The notes below the pieces were generated by a model. It made no database searches and had not been told where the DNA came from. It saw only the letters and a program-made list of their open reading frames with translations. A stretch of 64,000 bases of DNA. It comes from Mycobacterium cookii (lineage in GTDB: Bacteria > Actinomycetota > Actinomycetes > Mycobacteriales > Mycobacteriaceae). The stretch spans positions 4,588,001 through 4,652,000 of the forward strand of contig NZ_AP022569.1 of NCBI RefSeq assembly GCF_010727945.1, written 5' to 3'. The position numbers and the translations under genes are program-made. How positions within the stretch are numbered: the stretch's first letter is position 1; each line of letters begins with the position of its first letter. Shown piece after piece: positions 1-9,732 of this stretch.

Positions 1-1
1 C

Positions 2-1492
2 GACACCGACACCGAGGTGGCTGTGCATCTGGTCGCCCGGGCGTATCACCACGGCGAGACCGCGGGCGACTTCACCGCCGCGGTGCTGGCGGTATTGCGC
101 CGCCTCGAGGGTCACTTCACGCTGGTGTTCGCCAACGCCGACGAGCCGGGCACCGTCGTTGCGGCGCGCCGCTCCACGCCGCTGGTGGTCGGCATCGGCG
201 ACGGCGAGATGTTCGTCGGCTCCGACGTCGCGGCCTTCATCGGGCACACCCGCGAAGCGGTCGAGCTCGGCCAGGATCAGGCCGTGGCGATCACCGCCGA
301 CGGCTACCGGATCTTCGACTTCCAGGGCAACGATCTCACCGCCGGTGCTCGGACCTTCCACATCGACTGGGACTTGGCCGCCGCCGAAAAGGGTGGCTAC
401 GAGTACTTCATGCTCAAGGAGATCGCCGAGCAGCCCGTCGCGGTGGCCGACACGCTGCTCGGGCATTTCGTCGACGGCCGCATCGTGCTGGACGAGCAGC
501 GGCTCTCCGATCAGGAGCTGCGCGAAATCGACAAGGTCTTCGTGGTGGCCTGTGGCACGGCGTATCACTCCGGGCTGCTGGCCAAGTACGCGATCGAGCA
601 CTGGACCAGGTTGCCCGTCGAGGTGGAGCTGGCCAGCGAGTTCCGTTACCGCGACCCGGTGCTCGACCGCAGCACACTGGTCGTCGCAATCTCGCAGTCG
701 GGGGAGACCGCCGACACGCTGGAGGCTGTGCGGCACGCCAAGGAGCAGAAGGCCAAGGTCTTGGCGATCTGCAACACCAATGGCTCGCAGATTCCACGCG
801 AGTGCGATGCGGTGCTCTACACCCGCGCCGGACCGGAGATCGGGGTGGCGTCCACCAAGACCTTCCTGGCGCAGATCGCCGCCAACTACCTCGTCGGCCT
901 CGCACTGGCTCAGGCCCGCGGCACCAAGTACCCCGACGAGGTCGAGCGCGAATACCGTGAGCTGGAAGCGATGCCGGAGCTGGTCGCCCGGGTGATCGCC
1001 GAGATCGCGCCGGTCACCGCGCTCGCCCGCCGTTTCGCCCAGGCCTCGACGATCTTGTTCCTCGGCCGCCACGTCGGCTACCCGGTGGCCCTGGAAGGCG
1101 CGCTGAAACTCAAGGAACTCGCGTACATGCACGCCGAGGGCTTCGCCGCCGGTGAACTCAAACACGGCCCGATCGCCTTGATCGAAGACGATCTGCCGGT
1201 GATCGTGGTGATGCCCTCACCCAAGAATTCGGCGATGCTGCACTCCAAGCTGCTGTCCAACATCCGCGAGATCCAGACGCGCGGCGCGATCACCATTGTG
1301 ATCGCCGAGGAGGGCGACGAGACGGTGCGCCCGTATGCCGATCACTTGTTCGAAATCCCCGCGGTGTCAACCCTTTTCCAGCCGCTGCTGTCCACCATCC
1401 CGCTGCAGGTGTTCGCCGCGTCAGTGGCACAGGCCCGGGGTTACGATGTGGACAAGCCGCGAAATCTAGCGAAGTCCGTCACCGTAGAGTGA
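2..1492 (+). CDS. glmS: Glucosamine-6-phosphate synthase (glutamine-hydrolysing), 5' end cut by window
   Basis: Makes glucosamine-6-phosphate from fructose-6-phosphate and glutamine, the first step to UDP-GlcNAc for peptidoglycan. The reading frame is already open at base 2, so the N-terminal part with the catalytic Cys of the glutaminase domain lies outside the window; 496 codons remain of about 620 expected. Visible: the rest of the glutaminase domain, then two SIS sugar-isomerase domains with the motifs ACGTAYHSG, SQSGETADTLEA and GVASTKTFLAQ, and the family C-terminal end KPRNLAKSVTVE. Position next to nnr and gadB agrees with the M. tuberculosis order. Identification is secure. Confidence 0.97.
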   Translation, partial: DTDTEVAVHLVARAYHHGETAGDFTAAVLAVLRRLEGHFTLVFANADEPGTVVAARRSTPLVVGIGDGEMFVGSDVAAFIGHTREAVELGQDQAVAITADGYRIFDFQGNDLTAGARTFHIDWDLAAAEKGGYEYFMLKEIAEQPVAVADTLLGHFVDGRIVLDEQRLSDQELREIDKVFVVACGTAYHSGLLAKYAIEHWTRLPVEVELASEFRYRDPVLDRSTLVVAISQSGETADTLEAVRHAKEQKAKVLAICNTNGSQIPRECDAVLYTRAGPEIGVASTKTFLAQIAANYLVGLALAQARGTKYPDEVEREYRELEAMPELVARVIAEIAPVTALARRFAQASTILFLGRHVGYPVALEGALKLKELAYMHAEGFAAGELKHGPIALIEDDLPVIVVMPSPKNSAMLHSKLLSNIREIQTRGAITIVIAEEGDETVRPYADHLFEIPAVSTLFQPLLSTIPLQVFAASVAQARGYDVDKPRNLAKSVTVE

Positions 1493-1497
1493 CGATG

Positions 1498-1514
1498 CGC
1501 CGCGAAACGCGGCG
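1498..1514 (+). terminator. Possible weak terminator hairpin after glmS
   Basis: Perfect 6-bp stem CGCCGC/GCGGCG around a GAAAC loop, starting 5 bases after the glmS stop. There is no T run, so it would be an atypical mycobacterial terminator at best. Confidence 0.3.
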
Positions 1515-1626
1515 AGGAGGAACGAGACGATCCGGGCACCGTCGAGTAGCAGCCGTTCGCCGTTGTAACGCGCCGAGGCTCGTCGGGGATTAGAGATGTG
1601 GCCAGACTCCGGGGAGGCGAAAACCG

Positions 1627-3555
1627 ATGGGACAACAGGTGCGCGCCACGTACGGCGCATCGCTGTCCCCGGACGGCACCGCATTCGCGCATCTGGTCGA
1701 CGACGGCGGTTATCCGCGTGCGGTGCAACGGTTTCTGCGCGGCTGGCGGGCCAGCTCGTCGCGGGACGTCGAGTTGCCGGTCGCGGGCCCGGTGTCCCGG
1801 GTCATCCACTCCGCCGACGGTCAGTGGCTGGCCTGTGAGGTGGCGCCCGAGGGCAGCAGCCGCAAGCAGATCTGGGTGGTCACCACCGACCCCGACGACC
1901 GGATGGCCCGGCGCATCGACGGCGAAGACGCCGGCACCGCCGAGCTGATCGCCTGGGACGGGGTCCGGGTGGCGGCCATCCTGACCGGCGAGGACGGCAT
2001 CGGGCGGTCGTGTCTGCTCGACCCGAACGACGGCACGTGTACCGTGCTGGACCGCCGGTCCGGTGGCCGACTGGTCGACGCGTGGGCCGGGGCATCGCTG
2101 ATCCGGGTCGGGCCGCGCGGCTACCGGGAACTCATCATGCTGCACGGCCGAACCGAAATCGCTTTGCTGCCATCCGATCCGGGGTCGACGACCGATGCCG
2201 GCGTGATCCTCGACGACCACCACTCGCGACGTCTGCGCAGCGGGCCGGACGGCGAGGTGATGAAGTTGTACCGCCCCGCCAAGACCTACAAGACCAACCA
2301 GAACGGCTCGGCGACCCGGGGCGGCGGGTTCGGCCGCGGCTATGTTCGCGCGCTGATCCGCAGCGAGAACGGCTGCGACCACGCCCGGCTCCTGGAGGTG
2401 GTGGCCACTCAGGACGGTGTCAGCTATTTCGTGGTGGCGGAGCGTCCCGACTGTGAGCTCGACGAGTTCGTTGTCAGCGACGACCTGTCGACTGTCGCTC
2501 TGCTGTGGAACGTCAACGGCTGCAGCGAGTTACAGATTCTGCGGTACACCGATTACACGCTGGACGAACCGATCCCGTTGCCCGGCATGGTGGCCAGCGA
2601 ACTGTCGATAAGCGCCGGCGGCTCGATGGTCGCGATGACGGTCGAAGGACCGTCGATGCCGCGGACCGTGGAGTTGGTGGATGTGCGCTTGCGCCAATGG
2701 GAACCGATCGACCGCGAGCCCAGCCGCGGTCCGGTGCTGCCCGGTTTCCCGGTCGGCATCGGCCGGGTGACGATCCCGGCGCGCGACGGGCTGGAGCTGA
2801 ACGCGTGGCTGTACCGGCCCGTCGGCGCACCAGCGAGCGGCGCGGTGGTCTACCTGCACGGCGGGCCGGAAGGCCAGTCCCGGCCGGACTACAGCGAGAT
2901 CTTCCCGCATCTGGTCAACAACGGGATCGCGGTGCTGGCGCCCAACGTGCGCGGGTCGGGCGGCTCGGGCCGGACGTTCGGCCACGCCGACGACCGGGAG
3001 AAGCGATTCGCGGCCATCGACGACGTCGCCGACTGCGCGCAGTTCCTGATCGACACCGGGGAGGTCGAGCCGCACCAGATCGCATGCGCGGGATGGTCAT
3101 ACGGCGGCTACCTGACGATGGCGGCGTTGACCTTCCACCCGGAGCTGTTCGCCGCTGGCGTCACGATCTGCGGGATGAGCGACCTCACCACGTTCTACCG
3201 CAACACCGAGCAGTGGATCGCCGAGGCCGCCTACGCGAAATACGGTCATCCGTTCAACGATCGCGAGTTGCTCGAAGAGCTGTCTCCGCTGCGGCGGGTG
3301 GACGCGCTGACCGCGCCCCTGCTGGTGGTGCACGGCGCCAACGACACCAACGTCCCGGTGAGCGAATCAGAGCAGATCGTCGAAGCGCTCCGAAACGCCG
3401 GTCGCGAAGTGCGCTACCTGTTGTTCGGCGACGACGGCCACGCGATCCTCAAGCGTGAGAACCATGCGACGCTGGCGGCCACGATGACCGAATGGCTGCA
3501 CTCCGCATTCGGTGCCGTGCGACCGCTCGTCGAGCTAGACGCTGCACACGATTAG
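1627..3555 (+). CDS. S9 family prolyl oligopeptidase-like serine peptidase
   Basis: Likely cytoplasmic peptidase or acyl-peptide hydrolase of clan SC; no signal peptide is visible. The N-terminal ~370 residues resemble a degenerate beta-propeller and the C-terminal ~250 form an alpha/beta-hydrolase domain. Catalytic triad readable as Ser491 in GWSYGGY, Asp573 in GANDTNVPV and His605 in DDGHAIL. Length 642 aa is typical. The ATG has a GGGGAGG ribosome site 9 bases upstream. It does not belong to the M. tuberculosis order at this place. Its stop codon directly abuts the stop of the convergent flavoprotein gene. Substrate cannot be told from sequence. Confidence 0.88.
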   Translation: MGQQVRATYGASLSPDGTAFAHLVDDGGYPRAVQRFLRGWRASSSRDVELPVAGPVSRVIHSADGQWLACEVAPEGSSRKQIWVVTTDPDDRMARRIDGEDAGTAELIAWDGVRVAAILTGEDGIGRSCLLDPNDGTCTVLDRRSGGRLVDAWAGASLIRVGPRGYRELIMLHGRTEIALLPSDPGSTTDAGVILDDHHSRRLRSGPDGEVMKLYRPAKTYKTNQNGSATRGGGFGRGYVRALIRSENGCDHARLLEVVATQDGVSYFVVAERPDCELDEFVVSDDLSTVALLWNVNGCSELQILRYTDYTLDEPIPLPGMVASELSISAGGSMVAMTVEGPSMPRTVELVDVRLRQWEPIDREPSRGPVLPGFPVGIGRVTIPARDGLELNAWLYRPVGAPASGAVVYLHGGPEGQSRPDYSEIFPHLVNNGIAVLAPNVRGSGGSGRTFGHADDREKRFAAIDDVADCAQFLIDTGEVEPHQIACAGWSYGGYLTMAALTFHPELFAAGVTICGMSDLTTFYRNTEQWIAEAAYAKYGHPFNDRELLEELSPLRRVDALTAPLLVVHGANDTNVPVSESEQIVEALRNAGREVRYLLFGDDGHAILKRENHATLAATMTEWLHSAFGAVRPLVELDAAHD

Positions 3556-5487
3556 TCATGTCCTGCTTCGGATCTCGAACGCCGACCAGTCTGGCTCGCG
3601 CGTCTCAGCCCAGTACTCGTTGAGCCGCCAGGGGCTGACGGTGTGGATTTCGCCGTCGGAGTTCTTGAAGTAACTGTGCTTGACCGCCGGGTGTGACCAC
3701 ACCATCTGCTTGATCTCGGCCTGGGTGCGCTCGTGCCACGCGGCGGCCGCGTCCGCGGTCGGCTCGATGGAATGGACGTTCGGGTCGGCCAGCTTCGCGA
3801 GGCAGCTGTCGATGTAGCGCATCTGCAGTTCGGAGTTGAAGATCAGACTGCCGCCATGCGCCAGATGCGCGCCCGGCCCGTAGAGAACGAAGAAGTTCGG
3901 GAAGTGCGGGACGGTGATCCCCAGGTAGGCGAACGGCCTGTTGCCCCAGACGGTGTGCAGGTCGACGCCGTCGCGGCCGGTGATCGTCATCGGCCACAGC
4001 ACGTCGGTGTGCCGAAAACCGGTGGCGTAGACGATGATATCGACCTTGTGGCTGACCCCGTCCGCGGTCACGATGCCGTCCGGGGTGATCTGCTCGATCG
4101 GCGTGCGGACCAAGTCGACGTCGTCGCGTCGCAGTGTGCGCAGCCAGGTGCCGTTGTCCTGCAGCGTCCGCTTGCCGGTGGCCGGGTAGTCCGGCAGCAC
4201 CTTGGCCAGCAGTTTCTCGTCGCCGTCAACCTGATTGGTGATCCAGTCGGTGAACATCATCCGGGCCGCGGCGTTGATCTCGCTGACCGCGTAGTCCTGG
4301 TTGGCGTAGGCGGGGTCGACGCGCGCGGCGTCGAGGCCTTTGTCGGACCCGGGCCACAGCACCAGGAATCGGTACCAGCGTCCGTAGTACGGCAGGTGGT
4401 CCATCGCCCAGCGCACGCCGTCGCCGACCGCGTCGTGATACATCGGGTTGGGAAACATCCACTGGGCGGTGCGCTGAAAAACGGTGACGTGCTCGGCCTC
4501 GTCGGCGATGGCCGGAGCGATCTGAAAGCCGCTGGCGCCTGCGCCGATCAGCGCGACGCGCTTGCCGGTGATGTCGACCGAGTGGTCCCACGCCGCGGAG
4601 TGAAACGACGGCCCGCGAAAGGTGTTCGCGCCCTTGAACTCGGGGATATATGGGCGGTTGAGCTGGCCGACCGCGGTGATGACGGCGCGCGCCTGCATCG
4701 TGGTGAATCCCTCGTCGGGTGCACGCGTCGTGACGGTCCACACGCCGTCCTCGTCGTCCCACTCGGCGGCGATGACTTCGGTCTGCCAGCGCACGTGCTC
4801 GTCGAGGCCGTGCTTGTCTATCACGTTCTCGAAATAGTGCTGCAGCTCAGGCTGTTCGGCGAAGAAGTGCGTCCACTCGTTGCTCGGCTCGAAGCTGTAG
4901 CAGTAGAAATGGTTGGCCACATCGACACGTGCACCCGGGTATCTGTTCTCCCACCACGTCCCGCCCGGACCGGCGTTCTTTTCCACGATCGTGAACGGAA
5001 TGTTGGCCTGGCGCAGCCGGATTCCGGCGAGTATTCCCGATTCGCCGCAGCCGATCACGACGACCGGAAGGTGGGCTGCTTGGTCGGAGTCCAGTGGCGC
5101 CGGCTTGCGCGGGTCGACGCCGTCGAGATCCATCTCCTCGGCCAGCAGCGCCTGATAGTCGTCGGGGACGTTCTCGCAGACCGCCCAGTCCATCATCTCC
5201 TTGATGAGTTCCGGGGCCAGCGGGTCCAATTCGGGGCAGCCACGGTCGCGGTAGTCGGTGATCACCGGCAACGCCTCCGCCCGGGCACGGGCTTTGTCGT
5301 CTTCGGACATGAACCCCTGGACCTCGTTGAGGAAGATCCCGGCGGGTTTGAAGTCGCGGATGAAGCGGGAGTCGCCGGTGATGTGCACCAGCGACAGCAA
5401 CAGGGTGGGGATGCTGACCTGTTCGAGCGCGGCGGCGATGTCGGCGGTGGACGTGGTGAAGGGTTGGCCCGCATAGCGGCTGCGCAC
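3556..5487 (-). CDS. Flavin-containing Baeyer-Villiger monooxygenase (4-hydroxyacetophenone monooxygenase type)
   Basis: Predicted FAD- and NADPH-dependent oxygenase turning ketones into esters or lactones. 643 aa. Residues 1-135 are an N-terminal extension as in the HAPMO subgroup. FAD Rossmann motif GCGESG at 146-151, followed by GGTWWENRYPGARVD; BVMO fingerprint FRGPSFHSAAWD at 290-301; second Rossmann motif GAGASG at 315-320 for NADPH. Start is GTG with AAAGGA upstream. A long palindrome lies 23 bases upstream of the start (see 5511-5539), suggesting substrate-responsive repression. No regulator gene is adjacent. Natural substrate unknown. Confidence 0.88.
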   Translation of the reverse strand: MRSRYAGQPFTTSTADIAAALEQVSIPTLLLSLVHITGDSRFIRDFKPAGIFLNEVQGFMSEDDKARARAEALPVITDYRDRGCPELDPLAPELIKEMMDWAVCENVPDDYQALLAEEMDLDGVDPRKPAPLDSDQAAHLPVVVIGCGESGILAGIRLRQANIPFTIVEKNAGPGGTWWENRYPGARVDVANHFYCYSFEPSNEWTHFFAEQPELQHYFENVIDKHGLDEHVRWQTEVIAAEWDDEDGVWTVTTRAPDEGFTTMQARAVITAVGQLNRPYIPEFKGANTFRGPSFHSAAWDHSVDITGKRVALIGAGASGFQIAPAIADEAEHVTVFQRTAQWMFPNPMYHDAVGDGVRWAMDHLPYYGRWYRFLVLWPGSDKGLDAARVDPAYANQDYAVSEINAAARMMFTDWITNQVDGDEKLLAKVLPDYPATGKRTLQDNGTWLRTLRRDDVDLVRTPIEQITPDGIVTADGVSHKVDIIVYATGFRHTDVLWPMTITGRDGVDLHTVWGNRPFAYLGITVPHFPNFFVLYGPGAHLAHGGSLIFNSELQMRYIDSCLAKLADPNVHSIEPTADAAAAWHERTQAEIKQMVWSHPAVKHSYFKNSDGEIHTVSPWRLNEYWAETREPDWSAFEIRSRT

Positions 5488-5510
5488 CAGGGCAGGTCCT
5501 TTCGCGTCTT

Positions 5511-5539
5511 CGATTACGATACCGAGGGTCTCGTAATCG
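5511..5539. promoter_or_regulatory. 29-bp operator-like palindrome upstream of the monooxygenase gene
   Basis: Arms CGATTACGA (5511-5519) and TCGTAATCG (5531-5539) are perfect inverted repeats. Three of the five inner pairs also match, giving 12 of 14 pairs around base 5525. It lies 24 bases ahead of the monooxygenase start in the divergent region shared with nnr. Size and symmetry fit a TetR- or GntR-type operator; the regulator is not in the window. Confidence 0.6.
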
Positions 5540-5653
5540 GGATCACGATACGCGTGGCCGTGGTGGCGATCAAGAGTTGACCGTCGCCGCCGGGTACCCG
5601 CAGATAGCCGAGTCCTGTGTGAATCGTTGTCCGAGCGTGGAATGCTGGCTTCG

Positions 5654-7075
5654 ATGCGGCACTACTACAACGCAGACGGGATCCGCGAGGCCGAAGCACC
5701 GTTGCTGGCGAGCCTCCCGGATGGCGTGCTGATGCGGCGTGCGGCCTACGGCTTGACCACCGAAATCATCGCGGAGCTGAAAGCCCGCACCGGTGGCGTC
5801 GCCGGCCGCCGGGTCTGCGCGGTCGTCGGGTCCGGAGACAACGGCGGCGACGGACTGTGGGCGGCGACGTTGCTGCGACGCCGCGGCGCGGCCGCCGACG
5901 CGGTGCTGCTCGCACCGGAGCACACCCATCCCGCGGCGCTGGCCGCGTTCCGCAAGGCGGGCGGCCGCATCGTCCAAAGTGTCGATGCGACAACCGATCT
6001 CGTGATCGACGGCGTGGTGGGAATCTCCGCGTCGGGGCCGCTGCGTCCCAACGCGGCCGAGGTGTTCGCCGCCGTCGATGAGGCGGGGATTCCGGTGGTG
6101 GCCGTCGACATCCCCAGCGGTATCGACGTCGAGACCGGCGCGATCACCGGGCCCGCGGTGCACGCCGCGTTGACCGTCACGTTCGGCGGACTCAAGCCGG
6201 TGCATGCGCTGGCCGACTGCGGCCGGGTCAAGCTGGTCGACATCGGGCTCGACCTGCCGAGCACCGACGTCGTCGGCTTCGACGCCGCCGACGTGGCTGC
6301 GCGCTGGCCGGTGCCCGGGCCACACGACGACAAGTACACCCAGGGCGTCACCGGCGTGATGGCCGGCTCGTCGACCTACCCGGGTGCCGCGGTGCTGAGC
6401 ACCAGCGCCGCCGTCGCGGCAACGTCTGGAATGGTGCGCTACGCCGGCAGCGCCCACCGCGAAGTACTCGCACACTGTCCCGAGGTGATCGCGTCGCCGA
6501 CCCCCGCCGCGGCCGGACGGGTGCAAGCCTGGGTGGTCGGGCCCGGCCTGGGCACCGATGAAATCGGCGCCGCCGCACTGTGGTTCGCGTTGGAGACCGA
6601 TCTGCCGGTGCTGGTCGACGCCGACGCTCTGACGATCCTGGCCGCACACCCCGACATGCTCGCCGCTCGTCGCGCCCCCACCCTGCTGACCCCGCACGCC
6701 GGCGAATTCGCCCGCCTGGCCGGCGCTCCACCCGGTGACGACCGGGTCGGCGCCACCCGTAAGCTCGCCGACGCCTTCGGGGCCACGGTGTTGCTCAAGG
6801 GCAACGTCACCGTCATCGCCGACCCTGGCGGCCCGGTGTACCTCAACCCGGCCGGCCAGTCCTGGGCCGCGACGGCGGGGTCCGGCGATGTGCTGTCCGG
6901 GATGACCGGCGCGCTACTGGCCTCGGGTCTCCCGGCTGTCGAAGCCGCGGCCGCCGCGGCCTTCGTGCACGCCCGCGCGGCCGCGCTGTCGGCGGGCGAT
7001 CCCGGTCCGGGCGACGCGCCGACGTCCGCGTCGCGCATAGCCGGCCATATCCGCGCCGCCCTCGCCACCCTCTAG
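5654..7075 (+). CDS. nnr: Bifunctional NAD(P)HX epimerase / ADP-dependent dehydratase
   Basis: Repairs hydrated NADH and NADPH: the N-terminal YjeF_N domain (about 1-210) epimerises R- to S-NAD(P)HX, and the C-terminal ribokinase-like domain (about 225-470) dehydrates the S form using ADP. Visible motifs: GSGDNGGDGL in the epimerase, TPHAGEFARLAG and GSGDVLSGMTGALLASG in the dehydratase. Ortholog of Rv3433c. The ATG at 5654 (MRHYYNADGIREAEAPLL) was chosen over a GTG at 5627 because the family N-terminus starts here. 473 aa. Followed 29 bases later by gadB. Confidence 0.93.
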   Translation: MRHYYNADGIREAEAPLLASLPDGVLMRRAAYGLTTEIIAELKARTGGVAGRRVCAVVGSGDNGGDGLWAATLLRRRGAAADAVLLAPEHTHPAALAAFRKAGGRIVQSVDATTDLVIDGVVGISASGPLRPNAAEVFAAVDEAGIPVVAVDIPSGIDVETGAITGPAVHAALTVTFGGLKPVHALADCGRVKLVDIGLDLPSTDVVGFDAADVAARWPVPGPHDDKYTQGVTGVMAGSSTYPGAAVLSTSAAVAATSGMVRYAGSAHREVLAHCPEVIASPTPAAAGRVQAWVVGPGLGTDEIGAAALWFALETDLPVLVDADALTILAAHPDMLAARRAPTLLTPHAGEFARLAGAPPGDDRVGATRKLADAFGATVLLKGNVTVIADPGGPVYLNPAGQSWAATAGSGDVLSGMTGALLASGLPAVEAAAAAAFVHARAAALSAGDPGPGDAPTSASRIAGHIRAALATL

Positions 7076-7104
7076 CACTCAGCCGTCCAACGAAAGGATC
7101 CCCC

Positions 7105-8490
7105 GTGACCCATAGCCGCCCCTCCGTCCCTGCCCACTCGATCGCGCCCGCCTATACCGGCCGCATGTTCACCACCCCGGTGCCCGCACTGCGGTTGCCG
7201 GAGGAATCGATGGACCCCGAGGCGGCCTACCGCTTCATCCACGACGAGTTGATGCTCGACGGCAGTTCGCGGCTGAACCTGGCCACCTTCGTAACCACCT
7301 GGATGGATCCCCAGGCGGACAGGCTGATGGCTGAGACCTTCGACAAGAACATGATCGACAAGGACGAATATCCGCTGACTGCGGCGATCGAGCAGCGCTG
7401 CGTGTGTATGGTCGCCGACCTGTTCCACGCCGAAGATTTGCGCGACGACGATCCTTCGAGCGCTATCGGGGTGTCGACGATCGGGTCCAGCGAGGCGGTC
7501 ATGCTCGGAGGTCTGGCCTTGAAATGGCGCTGGCGGGCGAAGATCGGCAAAGGCTGGCAGAAACACACCCCCAACCTGGTCATGGGGTCCAACGTGCAGG
7601 TGGTCTGGGAGAAGTTCTGTCGTTACTTCGACGTCGAGCCCCGGTATCTGCCGATGGAGGAGGGGCGGTACGTCATCACGCCAGAACAGGTCATAGCTGC
7701 CGTCGATGAGAACACCATCGGCGTCGTGGGGATCCTGGGCACCACGTACACCGGAGAACTCGAGCCGATCGCGGAGATCTGTGCGGCGCTGGACAAGCTG
7801 GCTGCCGATGGGGGCGTGGACGTTCCGGTGCATGTCGATGCGGCCAGCGGCGGCTTCGTCGTACCGTTCCTGCACCCCGAAATCAAGTGGGACTTCCGCC
7901 TGCCGCGGGTGGTGTCGATCAATGTCAGCGGCCACAAATACGGGCTGACGTATCCCGGCATCGGCTTCGTGGTGTGGCGGAGCAAGGAGTATCTGCCCGA
8001 GGATCTGGTGTTCCACGTCAACTACCTCGGCGGCGACATGCCGACGTTCACGCTGAACTTCTCCCGCGCGGGCAACCAGGTGATCGGCCAGTACTACAAC
8101 TTTCTCCGGCTGGGCCGGGAGGGCTACATCGAGGTCATGCGCAGTTTGTCGTCGACCGCCCGCTGGCTCGGTCAGCAGCTGCATGAAGCCGACCACTGTG
8201 AGGTGATCTCGGACGGTTCCGCTATCCCCGTCGTCGCCTTCCGGCTGGCCCGCGGCCTGGGCTACACCGAATTCGACGTGTCGCACGAGCTGCGCGGATT
8301 CGGCTGGCAGGTGCCGGCCTACACGATGCCGGACAACGCCACCGACATCTCGGTGCTGCGCATCGTGGTGCGCGAGGGGTTATCGGCCGACCTGGCCCGC
8401 GCGCTGCACGACGATGCTCGCACCGCGCTGGCCAGCCTGGACAAGCTCAAGCCGAGCGGTCACTACACGGCGGAGCACTTCGCGCACTAA
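7105..8490 (+). CDS. gadB: Glutamate decarboxylase
   Basis: PLP enzyme converting glutamate to GABA and CO2, consuming a proton; linked to acid resistance and the GABA shunt. 461 aa, full length. The sequence follows the mycobacterial GadB pattern (PAHSIAPAYTGRMF near the N-terminus; SSRLNLATFVTTWMDP). The PLP Schiff-base lysine is Lys278 in SINVSGHKYG, and the HVDAASGGF motif that contacts the cofactor is present. GTG start with AAAGGA upstream. Ortholog of Rv3432c. In M. tuberculosis several insertion and PE/PPE genes separate it from alr; here alr follows directly. Confidence 0.95.
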   Translation: MTHSRPSVPAHSIAPAYTGRMFTTPVPALRLPEESMDPEAAYRFIHDELMLDGSSRLNLATFVTTWMDPQADRLMAETFDKNMIDKDEYPLTAAIEQRCVCMVADLFHAEDLRDDDPSSAIGVSTIGSSEAVMLGGLALKWRWRAKIGKGWQKHTPNLVMGSNVQVVWEKFCRYFDVEPRYLPMEEGRYVITPEQVIAAVDENTIGVVGILGTTYTGELEPIAEICAALDKLAADGGVDVPVHVDAASGGFVVPFLHPEIKWDFRLPRVVSINVSGHKYGLTYPGIGFVVWRSKEYLPEDLVFHVNYLGGDMPTFTLNFSRAGNQVIGQYYNFLRLGREGYIEVMRSLSSTARWLGQQLHEADHCEVISDGSAIPVVAFRLARGLGYTEFDVSHELRGFGWQVPAYTMPDNATDISVLRIVVREGLSADLARALHDDARTALASLDKLKPSGHYTAEHFAH

Positions 8491-8537
8491 TTCGTCGCAT
8501 CCATCACACCGGTCACTGGGCCGCCTGGCAGCGGCAT

Positions 8538-8568
8538 TTGGCCGCTTCGACCGGGCCTCTGGGACAAT
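8538..8568 (+). promoter_or_regulatory. Candidate alr promoter
   Basis: TTGGCC (8538-8543) and GACAAT (8563-8568) with a 19-base spacer stand just ahead of the alr ATG at 8578. No good ribosome site lies before that ATG, so a very short or absent leader is plausible. Weak matches; inference only. Confidence 0.3.
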
Positions 8569-8577
8569 GGCAGAGAA

Positions 8578-9732
8578 ATGACTGCGATATCCCTGACCCC
8601 GGGCGTGCTTGCCGAGGCCGTGGTGGACCTCGGGGCCATTGCCCACAACGTCCGGGTGCTGCGCGAGCACGCCGGTGACGCGCAGGTGATGGCCGTCGTC
8701 AAGGCCGACGGCTACGGGCACGGCGCCGCGCGGGTCGCCCGGGCCGCGTTGGATGCGGGCGCCGCCGAACTGGGTGTGGCCACCATCGACGAGGCGTTGG
8801 CGTTGCGCGCCGACGGCATCACAGCGCCGGTGTTGGCCTGGCTGCATCCGCCCGGCGTCGACTTCGCCCCCGCTGTGCTGGCCGACGTGCAGATCGCAGT
8901 GTCCTCGCTACGGCAACTCGACGAACTGCTGGACGCGGTCCGGCGAACCGGCCGAACCGCAGCGGTGACCGTCAAGGTTGACACCGGACTGAACCGCAAC
9001 GGGGTGCCGCTGGCGCACTATCCGTCGATGCTGAGCGCCTTGGGTCAGGCTGCCGCCGACAACGCCATCCGGCTGCGCGGTGTGATGTCACACATGGTCT
9101 ATGCCGACCAGCCGAACAACCCGATCAATGACATTCAGGCACAACGGTTCAGCGACATCGTGGCTCAAGCGCGCGAAGCGAAGGTGCGGTTCGAGGTGGC
9201 GCATCTGTCGAATTCGTCGGCAACCATGTCGCGTCCCGACCTGGCCTTCGACATGGTCCGGCCGGGTATCGCGGTCTACGGACTGAGTCCGGTGCCGACG
9301 CTGGGCGACATGGGCCTGATGCCGGCAATGACGGTGAAATGTGCTGTTGCGCTGGTGAAGTCGATTCGAGCGGGTGAGGGTGTGTCGTACGGACACACCT
9401 GGATCGCTGAGCAGGACACCACCGTTGCGCTGATGCCGATCGGCTACGCCGACGGTGTCTTCCGGTCGCTGGGTGGCCGGCTGGATGTGCTGATCAACGG
9501 CAAGCGGCGACCCGGTGTCGGCCGGGTCTGCATGGACCAGTTCCTGGTCGACCTCGGTCCGGGACACGTCGACGTCGCCGAAGGCGACGAGGCGATCCTG
9601 TTCGGGCCGGGCACGCAGGGTGAGCCGACCGCGCAGGAGTGGGCGGACCTGCTGGACACCATTCACTACGAAGTGGTGACCAGTCCGCGGGGACGCATCA
9701 CCAGGACCTACCGCGAGGCTGGACATCATTGA
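8578..9732 (+). CDS. alr: Alanine racemase
   Basis: PLP-dependent racemase giving D-alanine for peptidoglycan; target of D-cycloserine. 384 aa. PLP lysine Lys42 in [10 protein letters not shown], second catalytic base Tyr271 in GVSYGHTW, conserved MPIGYADG and GRVCMDQ blocks. Ortholog of Rv3423c. ATG at 8578; an ATG 12 bases upstream is in another frame and stops at once. The end overlaps the following hydrolase start by TTGA, so alr may be the first gene of a long translationally coupled operon running to tsaD. Confidence 0.97.
   Translation: MTAISLTPGVLAEAVVDLGAIAHNVRVLREHAGDAQVMAVVKADGYGHGAARVARAALDAGAAELGVATIDEALALRADGITAPVLAWLHPPGVDFAPAVLADVQIAVSSLRQLDELLDAVRRTGRTAAVTVKVDTGLNRNGVPLAHYPSMLSALGQAAADNAIRLRGVMSHMVYADQPNNPINDIQAQRFSDIVAQAREAKVRFEVAHLSNSSATMSRPDLAFDMVRPGIAVYGLSPVPTLGDMGLMPAMTVKCAVALVKSIRAGEGVSYGHTWIAEQDTTVALMPIGYADGVFRSLGGRLDVLINGKRRPGVGRVCMDQFLVDLGPGHVDVAEGDEAILFGPGTQGEPTAQEWADLLDTIHYEVVTSPRGRITRTYREAGHH

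Noticed and set aside
3733..5580. 615-codon open frame opposite the monooxygenase
   Set aside because: Antisense shadow caused by GC-rich codon bias; no motifs.
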